Assembly (NCBI GenBank): GCA_021819985.1
Contig: JAKAEG010000031.1
Span: 1-15,561, forward strand
Direction: 5' to 3'
DNA: 15,561 bases
Origin: Nitrospirota bacterium
GTDB lineage: Bacteria; Nitrospirota; Thermodesulfovibrionia; Thermodesulfovibrionales; JdFR-88
The translations under genes were made by a program, and so were the position numbers. The notes beneath the pieces are model-generated. The model did not search any database, was not told the DNA's origin, and saw only the letters and a program-made list of their open reading frames with translations. Positions 7,203 through 13,577 of the stretch are shown here, in pieces (position 1 is the stretch's first letter; each line of letters starts with the position of its first letter).

Positions 7203-8341
7203 TTGACCCCTCTGAAAATCGCGTCCCTGTTTATCCTGTCCTTGTACTTCTCGACTGCCCTGAACATGCCGCAGAGTACGTCATCGGTCAGGTAATGGGG
7301 CTTGAGACCGAGTTCAAGAAGGCCCGTGTATTTCGGGTTATAATAGTGCTCTTCCTTCTCCACCCTAGGGTTCTCTACCGCCTTCACTTTAACGTCATAG
7401 TCAAGCCCTTTCCCGGCCCTTCTCACGTGCCCGGCCAGCTCATTGACGGAAAAGGTCTCCGTAACCTGATTGAAGACGCGCAGTTCCCCCCGGTCGGCTG
7501 GATTTAAGGCCGCCAGATACACGCACTGCATGGTGTCCTTTATATTGAGGTATCCTCTTACCTGTCCTCCCTTGCCGTAGACCGTCAGGGGCTGTCCTGC
7601 CACCGCCTGCACGATAAACCTGTTCAGCACCGTCCCGAATATCTCATCATAGTTGAATATCGGCATGAGGCGATGATCGAGATCGGACTCGTCAGTCGAA
7701 ACCCCGTAGACGGGACCCTGCATAAGGTCCGTCACGCGCAGGCCCCAGGTCCTGACGTAAAACCAGAGCAGATCGGTGTCCTGGACCTTCGACGTGTGAT
7801 AGACGGAGCTTGCCTGCCGGGGGAAGAGGAACCTGTCCTTTCTGCCCTTGTGCTCAATATCTATCCATCCCTCCTCTATGTCAATATTGGGTGTGCCGTA
7901 TTCCCCCATCGTGCCCAGCTTGATAATATGGCAATCGGGGTTCACCTCCTTCACCGCATAGGCGATATTGATGGTGCTTATGAGGTTGTTCCGGGTCGTA
8001 AAGGCCGCCTTGTCCCTGTTGATCATGGAATAAGGCGCCGAAGGCTGCTCGGCATAGTGTATGACCGAATCCGGCCTGAATTCCCTGAATGCCTCTAGGA
8101 GAAAATTGTAATCCGTTACGTCCCCGATGCTAACGCGGAGCTTCCCTCCGGCAAGCTCTTTCCAAATCCTCGCGCGCTGGACCAGATTTGGCACCGGTAT
8201 CAATGACTCGCAGTCGAGCTCAAGGCCCGAATTTCTGCGGAAATAATTATCTATGCCGGCGACCTCATGACCCTTCCCGGAAAAATGCATGCAGGTTGCC
8301 CACCCGAGATAGCCGTCCGCGCCCAATATCAGGACCCTCAC
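7193..8341 (-). CDS. SQD1/SqdB-like NAD-dependent nucleotide-sugar enzyme (UDP-sulfoquinovose synthase family)
   Basis: A 382-aa extended short-chain dehydrogenase/reductase. LILGADGYLGWATCMHFSGK (4-23) is the GxxGxxG nucleotide-binding turn with the WAT extension typical of SQD1. Further close matches to plant SQD1, as I remember it, are SAPYSMI (101-107), LGTMGEYGTPNIDIEEG (142-158), QASSVYHTSK (176-185), PLTVYGKGGQVRGYL (251-265), VFNQVTETFSVNELA (289-303) and EEHYYNPK in the C-terminal part. The catalytic T144, Y181 and K185 are all present. Authentic members convert UDP-glucose plus sulfite to UDP-sulfoquinovose. The location in a polysaccharide operon points to an activated sugar for the polymer rather than to the lipid SQDG, and no SqdX/SQD2 transferase is visible. 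The start is GTG at 8341 in a GTGA overlap with the dehydratase stop, with AAGGGG 4 nt before it. A related C6-modifying activity is the main alternative. Confidence 0.88.
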   Translation of the reverse strand: MRVLILGADGYLGWATCMHFSGKGHEVAGIDNYFRRNSGLELDCESLIPVPNLVQRARIWKELAGGKLRVSIGDVTDYNFLLEAFREFRPDSVIHYAEQPSAPYSMINRDKAAFTTRNNLISTINIAYAVKEVNPDCHIIKLGTMGEYGTPNIDIEEGWIDIEHKGRKDRFLFPRQASSVYHTSKVQDTDLLWFYVRTWGLRVTDLMQGPVYGVSTDESDLDHRLMPIFNYDEIFGTVLNRFIVQAVAGQPLTVYGKGGQVRGYLNIKDTMQCVYLAALNPADRGELRVFNQVTETFSVNELAGHVRRAGKGLDYDVKVKAVENPRVEKEEHYYNPKYTGLLELGLKPHYLTDDVLCGMFRAVEKYKDRINRDAIFRGVKWR

Positions 8342-9444
8342 AATGCCCCTTTCCTCGTCACCCCGTAAATCCCGCGCGCGTCGAGGACCTCCTCTTCTTC
8401 CGCGGTTTCAAGCAGACCGCTCTGTTTGAGAAACACCCTCAATTCCTCAACAGACAAGGGCTTTTCAGTGGCGGACACATACGGATTACCCACCACGGAC
8501 GAAACGAGACCGGGACAGTTGCCGTAATCTATCTCATGATAGACACCGCGGAAAGCGGGGAGCACTACGAAATAATCCCGCAGTTCGACAGCCCTCCTGG
8601 TCTCCTCCGGGCTCATTAGTTCTTCGTAGAGTTTCTCCCCCGGTTTTGATCCGATTTCAATGATCCCGATTTCATCAGGGTCGCGGCCATACCGGGGGGC
8701 GAGTTCCCCGATCATGAGCCGGGCAAGGTCGGCGATGCGAATGACCGGCATCTTGGTTACAAAAACCTCGCCGCCGCATGCGATTTTTGCGGAGTCTATA
8801 ACCAGCTTTACGGCGTCCCCGATGCTCATCACGAAGCGCGTCATCATCGCGTCCGTGAGGGTAACCGGCCCGCCTTTGGCTATCTGGTTGCGGAAAATGG
8901 GGATGACGGAACCCCTGGACCCAAGGACATTGCCAAAACGGGTAGAGGCAAAGATCGTCCCGTCGCCGCGCCTGTTGCTGTTTGCGGCCGTCATCAGCCG
9001 TTCTCCCATGAGCTTGGATGTGCCCATGACATTCGTGGGGTTCACTGCCTTGTCTGAGCTTGTGAAGATGACCCTTCCCACAAAATTTACGCTGGCAGCT
9101 GTAATTACATTCTGGATGCCGCTGATATTTGTATTGACGGCCTGCTCGGGCGAGCGCTCGCAGAGGATGACATGCTTGAAGGCTGCCGTATGAAAGACAA
9201 AATCTATGCCCCTCATCTTTGACCGGAGATCCTGCAGGTCCTGGATATCGGCCACATAAAAATGAGTGCGCGAGTCCAGCCGGTATCGCTCGTCGAGGAA
9301 GAAAAGCGCGCTTTCGTTGTTGTCAAGCCCAATGATCTCTTCAGGAGAATCGTTTTCGTTTTCGAGGATCTGGGAAATCAGTTCGGTTCCGATAGTGCCA
9401 CAGGCGCCCGTTACGAGTATTCTCTTTCCTTTGAAGAAGCCCAT
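8338..9444 (-). CDS. Short-form CapD/FlaA1/WbpM-like nucleotide-sugar 4,6-dehydratase
   Basis: A 368-aa soluble SDR-family enzyme of the polysaccharide biosynthesis protein group. It has a GKRILVTGACGTIGTEL nucleotide-binding motif (6-22), then TSSDKAVNPTNVMGTSKLMG (128-147), where the usual Tyr of the Y-x3-K pair is Met (M140 with K144), as in the SMK-type dehydratases WbpM and CapD. TRFGNVLGSRGSVIPIFRNQ and TLTDAMMTRFVMS are further group hallmarks. It lacks the N-terminal membrane domain of full-length WbpM. The likely substrate is UDP-GlcNAc, giving a 4-keto-6-deoxy sugar, possibly with C5 inversion. I place the start at the ATG at 9444 with AAAGGAC upstream; a longer reading from a TTG at 9504 would add a 20-residue basic tail unlike the family. 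The stop overlaps the SQD1-like start as GTGA. Confidence 0.92.
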   Translation of the reverse strand: MGFFKGKRILVTGACGTIGTELISQILENENDSPEEIIGLDNNESALFFLDERYRLDSRTHFYVADIQDLQDLRSKMRGIDFVFHTAAFKHVILCERSPEQAVNTNISGIQNVITAASVNFVGRVIFTSSDKAVNPTNVMGTSKLMGERLMTAANSNRRGDGTIFASTRFGNVLGSRGSVIPIFRNQIAKGGPVTLTDAMMTRFVMSIGDAVKLVIDSAKIACGGEVFVTKMPVIRIADLARLMIGELAPRYGRDPDEIGIIEIGSKPGEKLYEELMSPEETRRAVELRDYFVVLPAFRGVYHEIDYGNCPGLVSSVVGNPYVSATEKPLSVEELRVFLKQSGLLETAEEEEVLDARGIYGVTRKGAL

Positions 9445-9450
9445 TTTTTT

Positions 9451-9457
9451 GTCCTTT
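9451..9457 (-). promoter_or_regulatory. Ribosome binding site deciding the dehydratase start
   Basis: AAAGGAC on the minus strand is 6 nt before the ATG at 9444. The upstream TTG at 9504 has no comparable site. Confidence 0.65.
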
Positions 9458-9463
9458 CGGTTA

Positions 9464-9494
9464 TATGTTTTTTTACCCGGACTGAAAAAACATA
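9464..9494 (-). promoter_or_regulatory. Perfect 10-bp hairpin in the leader of the dehydratase gene
   Basis: In the transcript sense, TATGTTTTTT and AAAAAACATA flank an 11-nt loop rich in G and C. The hairpin ends 6 nt before the AAAGGAC ribosome binding site of the dehydratase gene. It lies in the 173-nt gap that separates the exporter genes from the sugar-modifying genes. It could protect or pause the transcript, or mark a processing site. It is not a standard terminator, because the stem is A/T only and followed by coding sequence. Confidence 0.45.
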
Positions 9495-9617
9495 CCCGTG
9501 CCAATCATTTAAGAGGCGCAGCCGCTTTGCCTGCCAATTGCGCGCCGACTCACGATCAGTTCGCGGTCTAATCTAAAGCCCGCCAGGTTCACGATGGTTC
9601 ATTTTTCCAGTGAGCTT

Positions 9618-11978
9618 TCAGGATTTGATTTTCTTTAAAACCCGTCTCCACCATGATTTTTCCTCTTCGTCTGTCTCTTCGTAAATGCCGTAATACCTAT
9701 AGCCGTATCGTTTGCCGCCGTTCGAGTCCTGGTTCATGACCACCCCGGTCACAGAAACCCTGGCATTGTCGAGCACCTCCTTTACCCGCCTGGCCGTCTT
9801 CGCCGGCACCTTGCCCGTGGAGATAACAAGCAGCACCATGTTCGCGGCCGCCGCGAGAAACGGAGCATCCGAGACAGGCAGTATCGGCGGCCCGTCTATG
9901 ATCACACGGTCATATTGTTCACTGAGCCGTCCGATCAGTCTCGACATCGCCTCCGACCCTATGAGTTCGGCAGGATTGGGAGGGAGTGTGCCGGCAGCTA
10001 TAAAATCGAGTCCGTCGATTTTGGTTTTGCGTATCACCGTGTCCATATCGATGTCTTCCACGAGCACGTCGCTTACCCCCTGGGCACAGTCACATTCGAA
10101 AAAATGATGCAGAGACGGCCGCCGGAGGTCACAGTCCACAATTACTGTACGGATGCCGGTCTGGGCGGTGATAACGGCCAAGTTCGCGGAAATGGTGCTC
10201 TTGCCCTCTCCCCGTAGAGCGCTGGTTACTGTAAATATATGCTGCCGCTTGCGGCCGGCCGCAACAAAGTGGATAGCCGTCCTCAGTCCTCTGAACGTCT
10301 CCGTAGCCACCGATTTCGGCGCATTGTAGGCGACCAGAGTCCTTCCCCCCGCGGAAAGACCGCCCCCCCGTCTTCCGATGCCCGCCGTGGCGCCGTTGAT
10401 GTACGGAATTGCGGCAAGGAAAGGGGCGCCGAAGACCCGCGTTGCGGAATCCGCATCTTTTATGGTGTCATCAATATATTCGGCAAAGAATGCGGCGGTC
10501 ACGCCAAGCATCAGCGCGAACACAAGGCCAATTAACAGATAAAGTTTCTTTTTCGGCCGTATGGGTGTTTCCCCGGTCTCCGCGGAATCAATAATATTTA
10601 TGTTGCCGAGGGTTGAGGCGGCCTCGATCCTCTCCTGTTCGTCCTGCTGAAGCAGAAAGGTATAGGTGTTGGCCCCGACGGTTTCATCTCGCATGAGACC
10701 CGCCAGTTGCCGCTCGGTCCCGGGCAGCCGGCCAATTTTGCCGTCATAGGCGTTCATGAGCCGGGTAAGGCCGGCTTCGGTCCCGGAAGTATTGTTCAGC
10801 GCCGTTTCATATGAATCGAGCATCTTCTTCTGCAGTTCGCCGATCTGCTCGTTGATAACCTGCACGGGAGGATAGTTCACGGTATACAGCGTAAGGAGCC
10901 CGCGCCTCTGCGTCTCAAGATCCACCAGTTGTCTGGCCATGCCGGCTAAAACAGGGGCATCCAGCCCCACTTCCGGCGAATAAGTCTTTCCGCTCCGGAT
11001 CGCATTCTTCAGGGCGGCTATCGCGAACTGAATCCTTTGCCTGAGAAGATCATCGGCATCCCTCTGTGTATTGACCGCGGCAATCGAGGTAACAAGCTGG
11101 CTGCCCTGCGCATCGAGGTCCACCAGGTGGGTCGATCTCCTGTAATCGCTGAGTTTTTTTTCGGCCTTATCCAGTTTCTCGCGCGTCTTGTCCAACTGGT
11201 TGTCAATGAATCCAGCGGCCTTGAGCGCCTCGGCATTCCCGAAGCGGATATTCTGAGAGACATAAACCTCCAGCAGCGTGTTCAATGCGTCCTTGGCAAG
11301 TCTGGGATCGGTATTGGCGTACGAGACTGCCATGATGTTTGAACCCTTTCCCCCGGCCTCTTGAACCTCCAGCGCGCCCATAAACGCCGCGACCGCGCTG
11401 TTAAAGTCATTCAACGTCAGACAGAAACTGTCTCCAGGTTTGCCGCTAAGCACATGGATCAGGATGTCCACTCCTTTGCCATGCATGAACTCGCCGCTCT
11501 TCCCCTGGCCAACAAGGTTCCCATTCCCGTCCAATACCCGGTAGCTCTGGCTGCCGGCAAGTTCGACCTTATAGACCACATTGCCGTGGCCCGGCTTCCT
11601 GTCAGTAGAGAAATCGATCACTTTGACATCGAGGCCCCTGGACTTCCGCGAGATCACCCAGTCCAGATGGGCCTTTTTGACCGTTTTTTCAGCATCAGAC
11701 CGTGACTGGATAATCTGCATCTCGGTCAGGACAGGGTCTTCGGTGTTGAACAAAAGATTCTGGACGATCCCTATGTCTCCGCTATTCTGCTTCCGGCTTT
11801 CAACGCGGAAGCTCGCCGTAGCCTGATATACCGGCTTCATCAGGAACGTATAAAGGGCGGCAAAGATTAAAACAAAGGAAAAGACGATCAGAAAAATATT
11901 CCTGCGCCGCAGCAGGACATTTATATAATCACTTGCATTGATCTCGTTTTCGTGAATGGCTTCTTGGTAATTGTCCAT
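9618..11978 (-). CDS. wzc: Wzc-type chain-length regulator fused to BY-kinase (PCP-2a)
   Basis: A 786-aa inner-membrane protein. It has a Wzz-like N-terminal domain with a first membrane helix at about 27-47 and a long periplasmic part with coiled-coil character around 255-285 and 345-395. The polysaccharide-copolymerase motif TPIRPKKKLY (471-480) leads into a second helix at about 479-499. A cytoplasmic tyrosine-kinase domain follows, with Walker A SALRGEGKST (586-595), Walker A' VIVDCDLRRP (612-621) and Walker B VIIDGPP (692-698). The C-terminus has a tyrosine cluster YGYRYYGIY (758-766), the expected autophosphorylation site. Such proteins set polymer length and couple synthesis to export by cycling phosphorylation. 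It follows the wza-like gene by 10 nt, with AAGGAAG before the ATG. All motifs look intact. The cognate phosphatase (Wzb) is not in the window. Confidence 0.95.
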   Translation of the reverse strand: MDNYQEAIHENEINASDYINVLLRRRNIFLIVFSFVLIFAALYTFLMKPVYQATASFRVESRKQNSGDIGIVQNLLFNTEDPVLTEMQIIQSRSDAEKTVKKAHLDWVISRKSRGLDVKVIDFSTDRKPGHGNVVYKVELAGSQSYRVLDGNGNLVGQGKSGEFMHGKGVDILIHVLSGKPGDSFCLTLNDFNSAVAAFMGALEVQEAGGKGSNIMAVSYANTDPRLAKDALNTLLEVYVSQNIRFGNAEALKAAGFIDNQLDKTREKLDKAEKKLSDYRRSTHLVDLDAQGSQLVTSIAAVNTQRDADDLLRQRIQFAIAALKNAIRSGKTYSPEVGLDAPVLAGMARQLVDLETQRRGLLTLYTVNYPPVQVINEQIGELQKKMLDSYETALNNTSGTEAGLTRLMNAYDGKIGRLPGTERQLAGLMRDETVGANTYTFLLQQDEQERIEAASTLGNINIIDSAETGETPIRPKKKLYLLIGLVFALMLGVTAAFFAEYIDDTIKDADSATRVFGAPFLAAIPYINGATAGIGRRGGGLSAGGRTLVAYNAPKSVATETFRGLRTAIHFVAAGRKRQHIFTVTSALRGEGKSTISANLAVITAQTGIRTVIVDCDLRRPSLHHFFECDCAQGVSDVLVEDIDMDTVIRKTKIDGLDFIAAGTLPPNPAELIGSEAMSRLIGRLSEQYDRVIIDGPPILPVSDAPFLAAAANMVLLVISTGKVPAKTARRVKEVLDNARVSVTGVVMNQDSNGGKRYGYRYYGIYEETDEEEKSWWRRVLKKIKS

Positions 11979-11988
11979 CTCTTCTTCC

Positions 11989-13125
11989 TTACTGGCTCAA
12001 AAATTTGATGTCGACAAAAGGCTGCAGGAATGCGCTTACCATCTGGAGCGAAGGCAGCATCTCGGAGATGGCATCGTTCCAGTTTCCCATGCTGTCCTTG
12101 GGGACAAAGATCACGTCCCCTTCCCTTAAGCGAAAGGGCGGGGACTCGCCCCTGAGTATCCTGTCGAAATCCACTACGATCAACTCTCCGCGAGTGGCCG
12201 AAAGCGAACGTATGATCCGGACATGATGGATGTCATAACCGATTTTGCGCAAATCGGATTTTCCGATTGCCTGGGCAAGGCTGAGTCCGGCCGGAGGGAT
12301 CGGAACAGAACCGGGGTGCTTCACGGCGCCAAACACAAAGACCTGCCGGTTCTTATTGTCTGGTATGAAGATGGTGTCCCCGGGCTCAAGCCAGATATTC
12401 TGACGCAAATCTCCATCGGTGAGCAGGGAATAGATATCGATAGGGACCGTCTTTTTGTCCCTGATGAGACGCGCTCCGGACAGATCGGCCATGGCATCAT
12501 ATCCGGCCCCGAGGGTCAGGCCCTCTAAAAGATTCATGGGTCTGTCCATGTAAAAGGTCCCGGGGGTTCTGAATTCCCCCAGCAGATAGAGCGGATGACT
12601 GCCGTAACCGACGATCTCAACCGTTACCCATGGGTGCTTTATGTACTTACGGAACAGCCCTTCGAGACGCGCCTGGGTCTGGGCCAGGGTCATTCCTCCA
12701 ACTTTTACCAGCCCGATAAACGGGGCCTGTATGTCACCATTGGCGTCCACCCGGTTTCCTAATATCGTCTTGGAACTGTAGCCGGCAGCGGCGCCTCCCT
12801 CCTGGTAACCGGTTATAGTGCCGCCAAACGTGCTCGAGAATCGGGAATTGCCGCTTACATTGATGAAAAGAACGTCATTGGGACCGATCATATAATCTGG
12901 AGCAGGCGGCGTCTCGTTCACAAAGGGAACTGTCAAGGTCTTCCGGTTGACAACGGCGGAGCTGCCGCGCGTAGCCTTATGCGCAACAATTTTGTTTTTA
13001 TTTATGGAATAAACCAGGTCACCGCCGCTCCATTCCCAGGCGCCACATCCGGATAATAAGAGCAAAGCGATCCAGACGGCAATGAAACCTGCGCTTTTTC
13101 TGTACATTGTCAAAGCTGTTCTCAT
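11989..13125 (-). CDS. wza: Wza-type outer-membrane polysaccharide export lipoprotein
   Basis: A 378-aa lipoprotein with a lipobox LSGC (24-27; C27 would be lipidated) after a hydrophobic signal core. A polysaccharide-export domain begins at PDYMIGPNDVLFINV (76-90) and ends near HPWVTVEIVGYG (164-175). Two SLBB domains follow: HPLYLLGEFRTPGTFYM to LEPGDTIFIPD, and QVFVFGAVKHPGSVPI to LREGDVIFVPK. A C-terminal helix (about 347-373) corresponds to the Wza segment that crosses the outer membrane as a helical barrel. A Gly/Tyr/Ser-rich insertion (about 98-124) interrupts the export domain, as in several environmental homologues. It is the first gene of the leftward operon; AAGGAGAGG precedes the ATG at 13125, and a promoter lies about 95-125 bp upstream. 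It would form the export channel working with the Wzc-like protein. Confidence 0.95.
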   Translation of the reverse strand: MRTALTMYRKSAGFIAVWIALLLLSGCGAWEWSGGDLVYSINKNKIVAHKATRGSSAVVNRKTLTVPFVNETPPAPDYMIGPNDVLFINVSGNSRFSSTFGGTITGYQEGGAAAGYSSKTILGNRVDANGDIQAPFIGLVKVGGMTLAQTQARLEGLFRKYIKHPWVTVEIVGYGSHPLYLLGEFRTPGTFYMDRPMNLLEGLTLGAGYDAMADLSGARLIRDKKTVPIDIYSLLTDGDLRQNIWLEPGDTIFIPDNKNRQVFVFGAVKHPGSVPIPPAGLSLAQAIGKSDLRKIGYDIHHVRIIRSLSATRGELIVVDFDRILRGESPPFRLREGDVIFVPKDSMGNWNDAISEMLPSLQMVSAFLQPFVDIKFLSQ

Positions 13126-13207
13126 TCCTCTCCTTGATGATGGATGATAAATAGTACGGCAGCTATTCCAACCCGGCGCAGCACTGATTTACTCAAGGCA
13201 TCTACAC

Positions 13208-13223
13208 AACTCAAAGTTGAGTT
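13208..13223. promoter_or_regulatory. Candidate operator: perfect 7+7 inverted repeat over the -10
   Basis: AACTCAA and TTGAGTT are separated by 2 bp, forming a 16-bp dyad that covers part of the predicted -10 and the start-site area of the leftward promoter. A repressor bound here would block polymerase. No regulator gene is visible in the window. Confidence 0.45.
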
Positions 13224-13248
13224 TAACGAAATAAATAGGGTCTGTCAA
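13220..13248 (-). promoter_or_regulatory. Predicted sigma-70 promoter of the wza operon
   Basis: On the minus strand there is a perfect -35 TTGACA (13248-13243), a 17-bp spacer and a -10 TAAACT (13225-13220, four of six matches to TATAAT). Transcription would start near 13213, giving a leader of about 88 nt before the wza-like ATG at 13125. Position and direction fit the first gene of the operon. Confidence 0.6.
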
Positions 13249-13424
13249 TAGTCAAAAAAAGGAAGGTCCCGCCATTTGAGCAAGGACAGGATGGCCGCTC
13301 TGCAAAAGAGCAATTTCGCCTTTATTTTAAATGCTTACCTCTTTAAAGCTTTAAACATCCGTTTTATGCTCGTTTTAAACTCAGCATCTTCCATCGCCGT
13401 TTTCCATGCAATTTATAGTTGTTT

Positions 13425-13454
13425 TTGTCAATTTTTTGCCTTATCATTTATAAC
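13425..13454 (+). promoter_or_regulatory. Predicted sigma-70 promoter of the wzi-like gene
   Basis: The plus strand has -35 TTGTCA (13425-13430, five of six), an 18-bp spacer and -10 TATAAC (13449-13454, five of six). The start would be near 13461, leaving a leader of about 117 nt to the ATG at 13578. It lies in an AT-rich stretch. Confidence 0.5.
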
Positions 13455-13561
13455 TGGCAAACAAAACGGTAAATGTTCAATGAAGCGTGTAATTATCGGG
13501 AAACCAATGATTCAGGCGTGACGGCATGTAATTCAAAAAGGGAAAGGGCCGCTTCAGGCGC

Positions 13562-13570
13562 AGGGGGGGA
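13562..13570 (+). promoter_or_regulatory. Ribosome binding site deciding the wzi-like start
   Basis: The purine run AGGGGGGGA ends 7 nt before the ATG at 13578, which opens straight into the signal peptide. This supports 13578 rather than 13473. Confidence 0.6.
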
Positions 13571-13577
13571 ATTGAAA

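Larger units (their letters stand above)
13126..13577. other. 452-bp divergent regulatory region between wza and wzi genes
   Basis: No convincing gene is seen here. The part from about 13320 to 13460 is AT-rich and contains a perfect 14-bp palindrome TTTAAAGCTTTAAA (13342-13355) and two copies of TTTAAAC (13350-13356 and 13374-13380). One predicted promoter points each way. The region between the two -35 boxes is about 175 bp, long enough for activator or nucleoid-protein binding. Confidence 0.6.

Noticed and set aside
7193..8341. A role for the SQD1-like gene in sulfolipid (SQDG) synthesis
   Set aside because: No sulfolipid glycosyltransferase (SqdX/SQD2 type) or other lipid gene is present and the gene is coupled to polysaccharide enzymes, so a polymer role is the better reading.
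9445..9504. A longer dehydratase start at the TTG at 9504
   Set aside because: It adds a basic 20-residue tail that crosses the leader hairpin; the ATG at 9444 has a good ribosome binding site and starts at the family N-terminus.
9484..9506. A sigma-54 type promoter in the minus strand before the dehydratase gene (TGGCACG)
   Set aside because: The -24 half matches well, but at the right spacing the -12 half reads TGTT instead of TTGC, losing the essential GC. I do not call it.
13473..13577. An N-terminal extension of the wzi-like protein from the ATG at 13473
   Set aside because: The 35 extra residues are polar and would bury the signal peptide inside the protein; the ATG at 13578 has a strong purine run upstream.
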